Notes: generated by a model from the letters alone, not told the origin. Positions 9,514 to 18,912 are shown, counted from the first letter of the stretch. The stretch: DNA of 64,000 nt from JACMLD01 sp039919885 (GCA_039919885.1 JBDSEV010000091.1:1-64000); one strand, 5' to 3'. Made by a program: numbers and translations.

Positions 9514-9927
9514 ATGGCAAAACTCAATCCTTATCTAAACTTCAACAAGAACTGCAGTGAAGCAATGCGTTTTTACCAGGAATGCCTGGGCGGCGAGCTG
9601 GTACTGCAAAAAGTGAGCGAAATGCCGGAAATGGCCAAACAAATGCCGCCGGAACTAAAAGACAATATTTTACACGCTACACTAACCAGTGGGGATATGG
9701 TCATCATGGCTTCGGATATGAACCGTTCCACGCCGATAGAAGGCAATACTTTTGGCATCTGCATCAATTGTACCAGCGAAGCAGAATTAAACAAGTTTTT
9801 TTCTACATTATCGGCCGGTGGAAAGGTCAGCCAGCCACCAGGTGATATGCCCTGGGGAGCTAAATTTGCAGACCTTACGGATAAGTTTGGAAAAAACTGG
9901 ATGCTCAATTATTATAAAAACACCTGA
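9514..9927 (+). CDS. VOC family (glyoxalase/PhnB-like) protein
   Basis: The 137-residue protein starts MAKLNPYLNFNKNCSEAMRFYQECLGG, the usual opening of PhnB/3-demethylubiquinone-9 3-methyltransferase-like VOC proteins. It continues with HATLTSGDMVIMASDM, FGICINCTSEAELNKFFSTL and WGAKFADLTDKFGKNWMLNY, a complete pair of beta-alpha-beta-beta-beta modules. VOC folds usually form metal-dependent enzymes or binding proteins; no substrate can be assigned. The ATG at 9514 is preferred over an in-frame TTG at 9490. TACATTTG at 9485-9492 could be the -7 element, but a well-placed TTG is missing. Confidence 0.85.
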   Translation: MAKLNPYLNFNKNCSEAMRFYQECLGGELVLQKVSEMPEMAKQMPPELKDNILHATLTSGDMVIMASDMNRSTPIEGNTFGICINCTSEAELNKFFSTLSAGGKVSQPPGDMPWGAKFADLTDKFGKNWMLNYYKNT

Positions 9928-10114
9928 AACGTTTTCCGCAAAATGATTATTTCCGCACAATTTAGACGTTAAAGACAGTCGGGTGACTTTATGGGTTGCG
10001 ACTGTCAAGAATTTTTTGTTTAGATTGGTAAAAAAGAAACCGTAACAAATATCGAGCGGACCATTGGTGGTTTAACCGGACGATTCTATAAAAGAGATTG
10101 CGTAGTATGCACCT

Positions 10115-10573
10115 ATGAAAAAAAGCGCCGGCATATTGATGTACCGAACAGTGGACAAAGACCTGGAAGTGCTGCTGGTGCACCCCGGCGGTCCTTTCTG
10201 GAAAAATAAAGACGAAGGTGCATGGTCTCTTCCCAAGGGGGAGTTTAGCGATGACGAGGATCCACTCGATGCGGCAAAAAGAGAATTTGAGGAGGAGACC
10301 GGGTTCCGGCCGAGCGGGCAATTTATCCCGTTGCCGCATGTAAAACTGCGTTCCGGAAAAACCGTTTATGCGTGGGCGTTGGAGAATGACATAGCTGCGG
10401 ATAAAATAAAAAGCAATGAATTTGAAATGGAGTGGCCGCCGAAATCAGGCAAAAAAAAACACTTTCCCGAAGTAGACAAAGCCGGCTGGTTTAAGCCGGC
10501 TGTTGCACGAAAAAAAATAAATACAGCCCAGGTGGCTTTTATAGATGCGCTTATTGCGTTGTTAAAAATGTAA
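10115..10573 (+). CDS. NUDIX hydrolase
   Basis: The 152-residue protein contains the NUDIX box near residues 48-70: GEFSDDEDPLDAAKREF followed by EEETGF (G-x5-E-x7-R-E-x2-E-E-x-G-F). Together with the opening KKSAGILMYR and LLVHPGGPFWKNKD, this matches the NUDIX subgroup often called NTP pyrophosphohydrolase or diadenosine polyphosphate hydrolase-like. It should hydrolyse a nucleoside diphosphate linked to another moiety, probably as a cytosolic sanitising enzyme; the exact substrate is not deducible. It stands alone between a VOC gene on the same strand and the convergent EcsC gene. Confidence 0.9.
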   Translation: MKKSAGILMYRTVDKDLEVLLVHPGGPFWKNKDEGAWSLPKGEFSDDEDPLDAAKREFEEETGFRPSGQFIPLPHVKLRSGKTVYAWALENDIAADKIKSNEFEMEWPPKSGKKKHFPEVDKAGWFKPAVARKKINTAQVAFIDALIALLKM

Positions 10574-10630
10574 TTGAAAAAAGGCCGGTTGTAATTTTTT
10601 TTGGGAACAACATTGAAAGGCTGTAATGGA

Positions 10631-11365
10631 TCAGCTGGCAGGCAACTGTGCCTGCAGCAATCGCATACGGTATGCATTCATGGCAGTAACACCCAGTTTT
10701 CTTACCAGGCGGTAATTAACATATACACCCACGGGTGCGCCGATTACCGGTACCAGCTGGGCCATTTTGGCCAGGTCAATATAATCGCGGTATTCCTGTT
10801 GAAAGCTGCGCCAGTTGAACTCGTTAATATCATTAGGGAGGGCATTGCTTTTTTGATCCCAATCTTCCATTTTTAAATAAATACTTTTCCGGTGTTCATG
10901 GCTGGAGAACGCCAGCTCAAATATATGGAGGAGGTAAACCCTTTCTTTGTAATCGTCTATATTGAATCCGTACATGGAAGCGATGTCGAATAACAATTTT
11001 ATTTTTAGTCCCAGCAAAATGGGAAAATCTGCCAGACCCAATAGAATACCACCAGCACCGGTTATGCCACCTTCTACCGCAGCGGTGTTTTTATAAAAAT
11101 TTATTCTTTCCTGCACCCTTACCTCGCGGGCCTGTAGTGGTTCATCTACTGCCAGTTTACCGGTGGTGTACCCGGCGCCAAACAGTACCCCTTTTATCAT
11201 TTGTTTGATGGTTGCGGTAATGGCCACGTGAACTTTCTCGGGAATCCAGGTATTGATTTTTGTCTGAACTTTTTTTGAGAGCTTGTTTAAAAAAGACGGC
11301 CGCCGCCTCATTTGCTTTTGCCAAATGAGCAGTACTGCCAACGCCTTGTCCTGGTATTCATCCAT
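10631..11365 (-). CDS. EcsC family protein
   Basis: The ATG at 11365 gives MDEYQDKALAVLLIWQKQM and 244 residues; an in-frame TTG lies at 11389. The core matches EcsC-family proteins: VQTKINTWIPEKVHVAITATIK, then a Gly-rich membrane-inserting stretch (AAVEGGITGAGGILLGLADFPILL), followed by KIKLLFDIASMYGFN and YLLHIFELAFSS. A second hydrophobic stretch (MAQLVPVIGAPVGVYVNYRLV) lies near the C-terminus. The family takes its name from the EcsC protein of Bacillus subtilis, whose biochemical role is not settled; this is a membrane-associated protein of unknown activity. It lies 127 bp downstream of the esterase gene, with a structured spacer between them. Confidence 0.8.
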   Translation of the reverse strand: MDEYQDKALAVLLIWQKQMRRRPSFLNKLSKKVQTKINTWIPEKVHVAITATIKQMIKGVLFGAGYTTGKLAVDEPLQAREVRVQERINFYKNTAAVEGGITGAGGILLGLADFPILLGLKIKLLFDIASMYGFNIDDYKERVYLLHIFELAFSSHEHRKSIYLKMEDWDQKSNALPNDINEFNWRSFQQEYRDYIDLAKMAQLVPVIGAPVGVYVNYRLVRKLGVTAMNAYRMRLLQAQLPAS

Positions 11366-11415
11366 TACAAAAACTTTAATACAGTTCAAAATTAACCAAC
11401 GCGCGCCTTCAGGCG

Positions 11416-11468
11416 GCGCTTAGGCGTTCGCTGCGGTGGACGATTGCCTAAGCGCTGTTTCGTCCACC
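11416..11468 (-). repeat. Two interleaved perfect inverted repeats between the esterase and EcsC genes
   Basis: GCGCTTAGGC (11416-11425) is complementary to GCCTAAGCGC (11446-11455), and GGTGGACGA (11435-11443) to TCGTCCACC (11460-11468). The arms alternate A-B-A'-B', so both hairpins cannot form simply at once. It lies in the transcribed spacer of a minus-strand pair, 25 bp after the esterase stop and 51 bp before the EcsC start. It could be an RNA switch, an mRNA-stabilising element or an unfamiliar interspersed repeat. No U-tract follows, so a plain terminator is less likely. Confidence 0.6.
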
Positions 11469-11492
11469 ATCCGGATGATACAGCGGCCGCTA

Positions 11493-12365
11493 CTATTTTT
11501 TTCCCCAACCCCATTTCAGGAATTCGGGCATTGCTTTCGCCCAGGTAGCAATATCGTGCCTGCCCTCCTGCAGTTCCAGGTAATGAATATCAGTTTGCGC
11601 ATTGTATCCTTTGCTGATGAGGTCATCAATAAGGCCAAGCGTATCGTCAATAGCATCTATAATGCCGTTGTGGTTGCGATCCATGGTTTCGTCCAGCGCG
11701 CCGGCTTCAAAAAAGAATTTCAGCCATGGATAAAAGCCGCCTTCTTTCACCTGCATGTGCATGATGCGGTCGGTTGCTTCATTGTAGCCATCCTCCAGCC
11801 CGCGCGTACGCCACCAGAATGAACCGGAGAAAACACCGGCGCGTGTAAATTCCTGCGGATGGTTCCATACAATGTCCATTGCGCTCAGGCCACCCAGTGA
11901 GAAGCCCGCAAAAGATTTTTCTTTAAAAGAATCAATTTTATAGGTAGTATGCAGCAAGGGCAGCAATTCTTCAAAAATAAAACGGGTATACAAGCTGGCC
12001 TTGGCACCACGTCCCATATAGTCGGCACTGCGGGCGGTTCCGTATTCCGCTATGCGCTCCTTACCGGTGTGGATAGCAACACATAACAGTGGCTCAATGG
12101 CACCAGTGGAAAATAATTCTTCCAACATGGGCGCCAGGCCAAGTTCTTCCATGTTCTGACCATCGTTGATTAGCAACAGGCCCATCTGCTCCGGGTAAGC
12201 TACATGCCCCGGTAAAAAACAACTGATAACCACATGGTGCTCTAAAACCGTGGAGTTGATAGACAAGTCTTCCGTAAATAAAGCAAGGGTTTTTTCTTCA
12301 CGCATGGGTTCAAAAATAAGTAAATCAGTTGAACCATGGCCGCCCGGTATTGTGCTGCCGTGCAT
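11493..12365 (-). CDS. Esterase-type alpha/beta hydrolase (putative esterase/Fes family)
   Basis: The enzyme has the esterase D/enterochelin-esterase fold: LLLINDGQN (oxyanion region), SFAGFSLGGLSAM with the nucleophile Ser, VFSGSFWW, DRNHNGIID (possible calcium-like loop) and the catalytic His in EGRHDIATW. The ATG at 12365 gives 290 residues; an upstream in-frame TTG at 12434 would add 23 residues (FFKYPGGKLFIES), so the start is uncertain. No signal peptide is visible, so it is probably cytoplasmic. It is divergent from the RimK-like ATP-grasp gene across a shared 222-bp spacer. An esterase beside an ATP-grasp/GCS2 pair hints at a role in making or turning over the same metabolite, which is inference. 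Confidence 0.8.
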   Translation of the reverse strand: MHGSTIPGGHGSTDLLIFEPMREEKTLALFTEDLSINSTVLEHHVVISCFLPGHVAYPEQMGLLLINDGQNMEELGLAPMLEELFSTGAIEPLLCVAIHTGKERIAEYGTARSADYMGRGAKASLYTRFIFEELLPLLHTTYKIDSFKEKSFAGFSLGGLSAMDIVWNHPQEFTRAGVFSGSFWWRTRGLEDGYNEATDRIMHMQVKEGGFYPWLKFFFEAGALDETMDRNHNGIIDAIDDTLGLIDDLISKGYNAQTDIHYLELQEGRHDIATWAKAMPEFLKWGWGKK

Positions 12366-12587
12366 CGATTCTATGAACAATTTCCCGCCCGGGTATTTAA
12401 AAAAATTGTTGCGGGACAATGCTTGCCGGCGCAAAACAAAACGAAACGCGTGTAAATATTCTTTTGTTTTTCTGATTTGATAAAAATATATTTGGCTAAG
12501 CGGAAACAGGCATTAAAATGTACTCGTTAAGTGGTAACTTCAGTCGCCTGCCAGGTGAGCTTTAACATACATCTTAAAACGATAAGC

Positions 12588-13541
12588 ATGAAAAAGATTG
12601 GAATTTTATTTGGGCAGGAGCGCAGTTTTCCAACGGCATTTATTGAGCGGGTAAACAGTAAAAATATTAATGGCATTACCGCTGAAGCGGTGCGCATTGA
12701 TAAAGTGATGCAGGGTGAGCCAACCGAATACGCGGTTATCATTGATCGCATCAGCCAGGATATTCCATTTTACCGGGCCTATCTTAAAAACGCCGCGTTA
12801 ACTGGCACCGCCGTTATTAACAACCCTTTTTGGTGGAGTGCTGATGAAAAATTTTTCAACAATTGCCTGGCTACCAAAATAGATGTACCGGTTCCAAAAA
12901 CCGTGATCATTCCTTCCAAAGACCATCCGGATGATACTTCAGACAATTCTTTTTCCAACCTGGCTTATCCGATGGACTGGGAGCAGATATTTAGTTATAC
13001 CGGCTTCCCCGCATACATGAAGCCCTTCGCCGGCGGCGGCTGGAAACATGTTTATAAGGTTACCGACAAAGAAGATTTTTTTCAGAAGCATGGCGAAACC
13101 GGCCAGCTGGTGATGCTGCTGCAGGAAGAAATTATATTTGATGAATATTACCGTTGCTATTGTATTGGTGGCAAGCATGTACGCATCATGCCGTATGAGC
13201 CACGCAACCCGCATCACCTGCGTTATGTAGCAGATTTTAAACCCAGCCCAGAGCGGTTGAAACTCATGGAAGAAATTGTGCTCCGCATTAATGATTACCT
13301 GGGTTATGATTTTAATACCGTAGAATTGGCGCTGCGCGATGGCGTGCCTTACGCAATTGACTTCTGCAATCCTGCACCGGACGCAGATATTGCCAGTGTG
13401 GGACAAGACAATTTTGACTGGGTAGTGGAGACTGCGGCCAATTTTGCCATTGAAAAAGCGCAGGCATACAAACAGGATGCAGACAACCTGACCTGGGGTG
13501 AGTATGTAAAACGGGGAAGCAACAAAAAAGCATTGGTATAA
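12588..13541 (+). CDS. RimK-like ATP-grasp ligase
   Basis: The product is 317 residues from the ATG at 12588 (MKKIGILFGQERSFP). ATP-grasp features appear in order: AYMKPFAGGGWKHVYKV (ATP-binding Lys and Gly-rich loop, about 145-160), VMLLQEEIIFDEYYRCYCIGG (adenine-contacting Glu and the Arg loop, about 180-200), and VELALRDGVPYAIDFCNPAPD (metal-binding Asp and Asn, about 245-265). Such enzymes join a carboxylate to an amine using ATP through an acyl-phosphate. The GCS2-type ligase follows 133 bp downstream, and a class I amidotransferase and a second ATP-grasp-like gene lie 8-9 kb further on. This is the gene mix of amidoligase pathways known from comparative genomics; the product is unknown. 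Confidence 0.85.
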   Translation: MKKIGILFGQERSFPTAFIERVNSKNINGITAEAVRIDKVMQGEPTEYAVIIDRISQDIPFYRAYLKNAALTGTAVINNPFWWSADEKFFNNCLATKIDVPVPKTVIIPSKDHPDDTSDNSFSNLAYPMDWEQIFSYTGFPAYMKPFAGGGWKHVYKVTDKEDFFQKHGETGQLVMLLQEEIIFDEYYRCYCIGGKHVRIMPYEPRNPHHLRYVADFKPSPERLKLMEEIVLRINDYLGYDFNTVELALRDGVPYAIDFCNPAPDADIASVGQDNFDWVVETAANFAIEKAQAYKQDADNLTWGEYVKRGSNKKALV

Positions 13542-13674
13542 GAAGAGAAATCATTTTTAATAACCGCACAGGCTGTTTCAAACCGGTGGCGCATTGCGCC
13601 GGCGTTTATCGCCTGTTTAATAATCAGCTGCGGCTGTTTCGTTTACAACTTATCAAAATAACCTACAACGATCC

Positions 13675-14787
13675 ATGGCAAATATCAGCTACAAACATTT
13701 TACGCTGGGCATAGAAGAAGAATACATGGTGATGGACCCGCACACTAAAGAACTGAAAAGCCATGAACAGAAGATAGTGCATGAAGGGCAGAAGATGATC
13801 AAAGACAAAGTAAAAGCCGAAATGCACCAGGCTGTGGTGGAAGTGGGTACAGATATCTGCCAGAATATAGATGAAGCCTACCAGGATGTAACCTTTCTCC
13901 GGAAAACGATCTCCGGCATTGCCGAGTCGCTCGGTTTATGGGTAGGCGCATCCGGCACCCATCCTTTCAGCCATTGGGAAAGCCAGCTCATTACAGATCA
14001 TATCCGCTATAGTCAAATAGTAAATGAGTTGCAGGAAGCCGCCCGCAGTAATCTTATTTTTGGGCTACACGTACACGTTGGTATGGAGAACCGCGATATG
14101 GCCATGCATATTGCCAATTCGGCCAGGTATTTTTTGCCGCACATCTATGCGCTGAGTACCAATTCCCCTTTCTGGGAAGGCAGAAAAACCGGTTACAAAT
14201 CCTTTCGAACCAAAGTATTTGATAAATTTCCCCGCACTGGTATACCCGATTATTTTGAAAGCATCGAAGCATATGACCGGTATATCAACCTGCTCATCAA
14301 AACCAATTGTATCGACAATGCTAAAAAAATATGGTGGGACCTCCGGGTGCACCCATTCTTTAACACCGTGGAGTTCCGCATCTGCGACGTACCCATGACG
14401 GTTAAAGAAACCATTATCATTGCAGCCTTATTCCAGGGCATTTGCGCAAAGTTGTTCCAGTTGCGTTCTAAAAACATGAACTACATGATTTACCAGCGTG
14501 CCCTGATCAATGAAAACAAGTGGCGGGCTGGCCGCTACGGCATTGATGGCTATCTCATTGATTTTGGAAAAGAAGAGGAAGTGAACACACGCGTGCTGAT
14601 TTACGAGTTGCTTGATTTTATTGACGACGTAATAGATCCCCTTGGCAGCCGTCATGTTATTAACCTGCTTCCTTCGATGCTGGAAAATGGTACAGGGGCC
14701 GACCGGCAGCTAAAGGTCTTTGAGCAAAGCAACAGCCTCGTAAGTGTGGTAGACTATATCCATGACCAGTTCCTGCACGAGTTGTAA
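13675..14787 (+). CDS. Carboxylate-amine ligase, GCS2 (YbdK-type) family
   Basis: The 370-residue protein opens with FTLGIEEEYMVMDPHTKEL, the GIEEE metal/ATP-binding signature of glutamate-cysteine ligase family 2. It continues with HQAVVEVGTDIC, GTHPFSHWESQ, GLHVHVGMENRDMAM and WWDLRVHPFFNTVEFRICD. These match YbdK-type carboxylate-amine ligases, which form a peptide-like bond using ATP. Length and start (ATG 13675) are normal for the family. True glutathione synthesis is not implied, since YbdK-type enzymes have weak or different substrates. It probably forms a transcription unit with the ATP-grasp gene upstream. The downstream side is a long non-coding gap. Confidence 0.93.
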   Translation: MANISYKHFTLGIEEEYMVMDPHTKELKSHEQKIVHEGQKMIKDKVKAEMHQAVVEVGTDICQNIDEAYQDVTFLRKTISGIAESLGLWVGASGTHPFSHWESQLITDHIRYSQIVNELQEAARSNLIFGLHVHVGMENRDMAMHIANSARYFLPHIYALSTNSPFWEGRKTGYKSFRTKVFDKFPRTGIPDYFESIEAYDRYINLLIKTNCIDNAKKIWWDLRVHPFFNTVEFRICDVPMTVKETIIIAALFQGICAKLFQLRSKNMNYMIYQRALINENKWRAGRYGIDGYLIDFGKEEEVNTRVLIYELLDFIDDVIDPLGSRHVINLLPSMLENGTGADRQLKVFEQSNSLVSVVDYIHDQFLHEL

Positions 14788-15735
14788 AGTATTTCATTCT
14801 CTGGTTAAGCATAAACACTTAATTTGATTAAACAACCCGCATTTATTTTTTCGAAGCGGTATTCTTCATTATTTTAGCATTACGATTATCACTAATGTAT
14901 TGTTATACCGTGTGATGTTCCACCCGTAGCATGTTCGGCTTCTGATTAGCACCAACCTATTTTTATTTACCTTTTTGCTGTGCCCGCAAAGCATAGGCGC
15001 TGTTGTATTGTTTGTTAAAGGAAATATTACAAGGAAGGCTATGTTCAGACGGCCAGCCACGGTGCATAACCAGGCTGGCTGTCGCTTTTTTAACGGGTCT
15101 GCCGGCAATTTTGTTTTCGCTGCGCGAACTTACGATTCCTGCCCCACCTGCACGACGGCTTTTACGCATACCGCATCTTCAGCGGGTACAACCCCGCAGC
15201 TTGCTAAGGACACTGGGTATTTTTTAAAAATTTAATGTGTGTAACAGGCAGCGAAATGCAACACGGCGCTGCCCGCAAAATGCATTTGCAGCAATACTGA
15301 GCAGCATAAAAAGACCTGTTGAAAATTCATTTTACTTAGCAAAAAATCTTTACTTTAGCATATTAGCCAAATGCTTTTATGAGGATACACTATCGCAAGA
15401 GAAAATTCCCAAACACCATCGAATATATTCCGTTTTCCATCATTCTTCAAAATGATAAAGCAGTAGCCATGCGCTTTCTTTTGCGCGATTCTTCAGCAAA
15501 CCGTTGGCAAATAAAAAACAGTGATTGGAATAGTGTCAGGCATTTCAGCAGCACCTGCTAATGTGCCCGCGCAATGCTATTCCGTTTACTTGATGACGAT
15601 AGCCGCAAATGACATTTTCAACTATTTTGAATACGCAGGGCAACCAAACAGCAAATAAGGTTGTATTGAAAACCGGAACAGATTTTTATAGAGAACTGAG
15701 ACCTTGATGACGTCTTTTAAACCAAAGCAAGTTTT
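14788..15735. other. 948-bp gap with no recognisable gene
   Basis: All six frames are broken into ORFs of at most about 86 codons that overlap each other in competing frames and resemble no family. A 60-codon plus-strand ORF at 15379-15561 follows a TACTTTAG at 15351-15358, but its residue content (many Arg, Lys, Ser and Trp) and the lack of a spaced TTG make it unconvincing. The gap may hold decayed gene remnants and the promoter of the metalloprotease gene. Confidence 0.5.
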
Positions 15736-18700
15736 ATGAGAAATTTTACCCAGCGTTGTTTACTAATGACCGCTGTATTGCTGCTGACTACCTTATTAAC
15801 TACTGCGCAGAAAATATTGGCTCCCACCAGGAGATGCGAGACAATGGAAGAGCTGGACAGGATTATAAAAAATAATCCAGGCATTGTTGCACAATGGAGA
15901 GCGGAAGGTCAGCGCCAGTACAATGCAGCACTTACACGCCAGCAGCAGACGCGGGGAGAAAGAATTGAAGCCGGTGAAATTATCATACCCATCGTTTTTC
16001 ATATTGTAGATTCCGCCCAGCGGCAGTCATGGGTAACCGACCGCGATGTTTACGAGCAGGTAGAACTGCTGAACATCGCTTATTCCGGTAGAAAAGCGGA
16101 TACCTATAAGAGCGTTATCCCCCAGGAGATCACCAATCGTGTAGGCAGGATCCCGGTAAAATTTGTATTGGCCAGGCGCAAGCCGGATGGCACACTAACC
16201 TCCGGCATTGAGCGCCGCGTGGCGGCAAGCCCGGATCATGTAAACATAAAAGCGACTGCCACCGGCGGACTGGACGCATGGGATGTAACTAAATACGTGA
16301 ACGTATGGTGTGGCACTTTCAGCGGCAGCGAGTTGGGTTTACTGGGCATCGCTACTTTTCCATTTACAACCGGCAATGGCGCGCAAGGTGTGGTTATTGG
16401 CACTGCTACGCTTCCTTACACAAGTAATGTAAGTCGCAGCTACTACCCTACGTACACCGAAGGCGCTACCCTGGCCCATGAAATTGGTCATTATTTTTAC
16501 CTATGGCATACATTCGGCGATAACGCCGCTTGCAATAATCTTGATTTCAGGATACAGGATGGCTGGCCACTGGCAGCAGGTGCAGGGCCGGAAGGCGATG
16601 ATACACCCGACCAGAAAGGCAATCCCAGTACGGACGGATTTGTATATGGCAACCCCAGCCAGAATTACAATGTTGGCTGCTCTCCTGTTCCCTACGGAAT
16701 TGTATACGGCAGCTTTATGAATTATTTTGATGACCGCGCCTTGTTCATGTTTACAGACGGTCACCGCAAAAGAGTTGAAAGTTGTATTGATTTATACAGG
16801 GCCGGATTAAAAACGTCCAATGGTGCTACACCGCCCGTAGCTGTAACCGACGCCTTTATGGTGAATGTAAATATGCGCGGCACGCCGGAAAGAAGGGTAA
16901 CGGTAATAAACAACGCGCCGCTTACCGCAATCGTAAGAAACACGGGCACTACTGCGCTGACCACAGTTACCGTAAACCTGCAGCTTGATGCGGGCACACC
17001 GGTTGCAACTGTGTTTCCATTGTCGCTTGCGCCTGGTATTGATACCACGCTTGCGCTGGGCAATGTAGATTTTTTAACTACTGGTGGTCATACGCTTACG
17101 GTGTATACTTCATCTCCCAACGGTGCTGCAGACAGCTTTACCAATAACGATACGTTGCAGTCGTTTGCTATCGTTCAGCCAAATGTGCGCGCGGCACCAT
17201 TTACTGAAACCTTTACCTCGGCAACTTTTCCGCCGGCACAATGGTTATTGTTTAATCCAAATGGTAGTACGTGGACAAGAAGCATTACATCTGGTTTTAC
17301 TGCAGCAGGCTCCGCTGCGTTTAATAATTACAATATACAACAGGTTGGAACGCTGGATGAATTGATAACACCCGCCATTAGTTTCGCGGCATCGGATTCA
17401 TCGCTCCTGACTTTCCGGGTGGCATACGGCGTTTATGATAATGTGGATGTATCTACCTGGGACGGACTGGAAGTATATGTTTCTGCAGATGGGGGGATTA
17501 CCTATTCAAGGGCGTATAAAAAAACCGGGATTTTTCTGAAGACCATCGATGCACCGCAGACCGGATCTTTCGCCGCTACGCCGGCGCAGCCCGAGCGGTG
17601 GAGACTGGAGTCTGTAAACCTCACCCCGTATCTTGTTCCCGGAAAGAATATAATCGTTCGTTTCCGCAATACCAATGCGTACGGCAACAATACGTATATA
17701 GATGATATAAGCGTCTCGGCTGCTACGCTTCCCACGAGAGATGCTGCAGCGGTTTCACTGCTAAATGTGCCACCCGTGCTTTGTGGTGGCTCCAGCATTA
17801 CTCCTACTTTTGTTTTTGGAAACAAGGGAAAAGATACCATTACAACACTTAAAATAAATGTCCGCCTGGACAATGGTACGGTTACAACGGTACCATGGAC
17901 GGGCGTACTGGCCAGGTTGCAAACTGCACAGGTGGTGCTACCAATCATTACCAATATTCCTGCAGGGAATCATACGCTCACGGTGTATACTTCTGAGCCC
18001 AATGGCCTCGCAGATCAAAACACCGCCAATGATACCCTGAAGATAGACCTGCTGGTACTGGCACCAGTGCAGCCTCCAATCAAAGAAAGTTTCGAAGGCA
18101 CAACATTTCCGCCTGCCAACTGGATACTGCTTAAATCAACCAATGCCTATACCTGGGAACGTACAACGAGGGCTTCTACAGATGGCGTAGCATCGGCATG
18201 GATACGCAATTATGCGCAAAAACCGAACGGCGGATCGAAAGATGATTTATACGCGCCGCTGGTACAATTGTCTTCACCCGATTCTGTATTCCTGAAATTT
18301 GATGTGGCGCATGTTACTGCTAAATTTCCGGGCAGCACGGCCGTTCAGTTAGATACCCTGGAAGTATTACTTACCAAAGACTGCGGTACAAGTTTTACCA
18401 GCATCTATAAGAAATGGGGTGAAGATTTGCAAACCGTAGGTGGACCTAATTTCCCGGCAGTTTACCCTGCGGCAGATACTACTGGATTTTTTCCTGGTAT
18501 ACGCAGCCAGTGGAGAACCGACAGCGTGGATCTTACGCCGCAGCTCGCTGGCAGCACAGGCGCATTCCAGCTGGTATTCCGCAACATCACCAACAACGGC
18601 AACAATACATACATTGACAACGTGAACATAACACCGCTTACGTTACCGGCTAAGCTGAAATCGCAGGGATACCTGATTGCACCAAATCCAAGTAACGGCC

Positions 18701-18912
18701 TCACCACTATCCGTCATTACCTGAAACCGGTTAACCTGAAGGGTATCCAGGTCATCAATTCATCCGGACAGGTAATTATGCAACAGCAATACAATGGAAA
18801 TGCCATTTCCACCATCCCGCTGGACCTGACCAGGTATGCCAATGGCATTTATACCATCAGGATGGTATACGACAATAAAGTAGTACTGGAGCGGATTATA
18901 AAAGTGCGTTAG
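15736..18912 (+). CDS. Secreted M43-like metalloprotease with T9SS type A sorting domain
   Basis: The 1058-residue protein has a signal peptide (LLMTAVLLLTTLLTTAQ) and a catalytic domain at about residues 70-360. The zinc motif HEIGHYFYLWHTFGD begins at H248, and the Met-turn is SFMNYFDD. This matches M43 (cytophagalysin/pappalysin-like) proteases, except that the usual Gly at position 8 of HExxHxxGxxH is Tyr. Two repeated modules follow, each made of a CARDB-like DAAAVSLLNVPP/VNVN segment and an FPPANW-type jelly-roll segment ending NNTYIDDIS or NNTYIDNVN. The C-terminus (IAPNPSNGLTTIRHYL to the final KVR) is a type A T9SS sorting domain. It should be exported to the cell surface or medium to degrade protein. 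Confidence 0.92.
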   Translation: MRNFTQRCLLMTAVLLLTTLLTTAQKILAPTRRCETMEELDRIIKNNPGIVAQWRAEGQRQYNAALTRQQQTRGERIEAGEIIIPIVFHIVDSAQRQSWVTDRDVYEQVELLNIAYSGRKADTYKSVIPQEITNRVGRIPVKFVLARRKPDGTLTSGIERRVAASPDHVNIKATATGGLDAWDVTKYVNVWCGTFSGSELGLLGIATFPFTTGNGAQGVVIGTATLPYTSNVSRSYYPTYTEGATLAHEIGHYFYLWHTFGDNAACNNLDFRIQDGWPLAAGAGPEGDDTPDQKGNPSTDGFVYGNPSQNYNVGCSPVPYGIVYGSFMNYFDDRALFMFTDGHRKRVESCIDLYRAGLKTSNGATPPVAVTDAFMVNVNMRGTPERRVTVINNAPLTAIVRNTGTTALTTVTVNLQLDAGTPVATVFPLSLAPGIDTTLALGNVDFLTTGGHTLTVYTSSPNGAADSFTNNDTLQSFAIVQPNVRAAPFTETFTSATFPPAQWLLFNPNGSTWTRSITSGFTAAGSAAFNNYNIQQVGTLDELITPAISFAASDSSLLTFRVAYGVYDNVDVSTWDGLEVYVSADGGITYSRAYKKTGIFLKTIDAPQTGSFAATPAQPERWRLESVNLTPYLVPGKNIIVRFRNTNAYGNNTYIDDISVSAATLPTRDAAAVSLLNVPPVLCGGSSITPTFVFGNKGKDTITTLKINVRLDNGTVTTVPWTGVLARLQTAQVVLPIITNIPAGNHTLTVYTSEPNGLADQNTANDTLKIDLLVLAPVQPPIKESFEGTTFPPANWILLKSTNAYTWERTTRASTDGVASAWIRNYAQKPNGGSKDDLYAPLVQLSSPDSVFLKFDVAHVTAKFPGSTAVQLDTLEVLLTKDCGTSFTSIYKKWGEDLQTVGGPNFPAVYPAADTTGFFPGIRSQWRTDSVDLTPQLAGSTGAFQLVFRNITNNGNNTYIDNVNITPLTLPAKLKSQGYLIAPNPSNGLTTIRHYLKPVNLKGIQVINSSGQVIMQQQYNGNAISTIPLDLTRYANGIYTIRMVYDNKVVLERIIKVR

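Noticed and set aside
11416..11468. Reading the interleaved repeats as a plain rho-independent terminator
   Set aside because: Neither hairpin is followed by a T-run on either strand, and the arms of the two palindromes alternate.
13675..14787. Glutathione synthesis by the GCS2 ligase together with the ATP-grasp protein and ggt
   Set aside because: YbdK-type ligases are not dedicated glutamate-cysteine ligases, the ATP-grasp protein lacks a specific glutathione synthetase pattern, and ggt is 7 kb away with other genes between.
15379..15561. 60-codon plus-strand ORF in the long gap, with a TACTTTAG upstream
   Set aside because: The peptide matches no family I know, the promoter-like element lacks a TTG at a workable distance, and competing frames are equally open.
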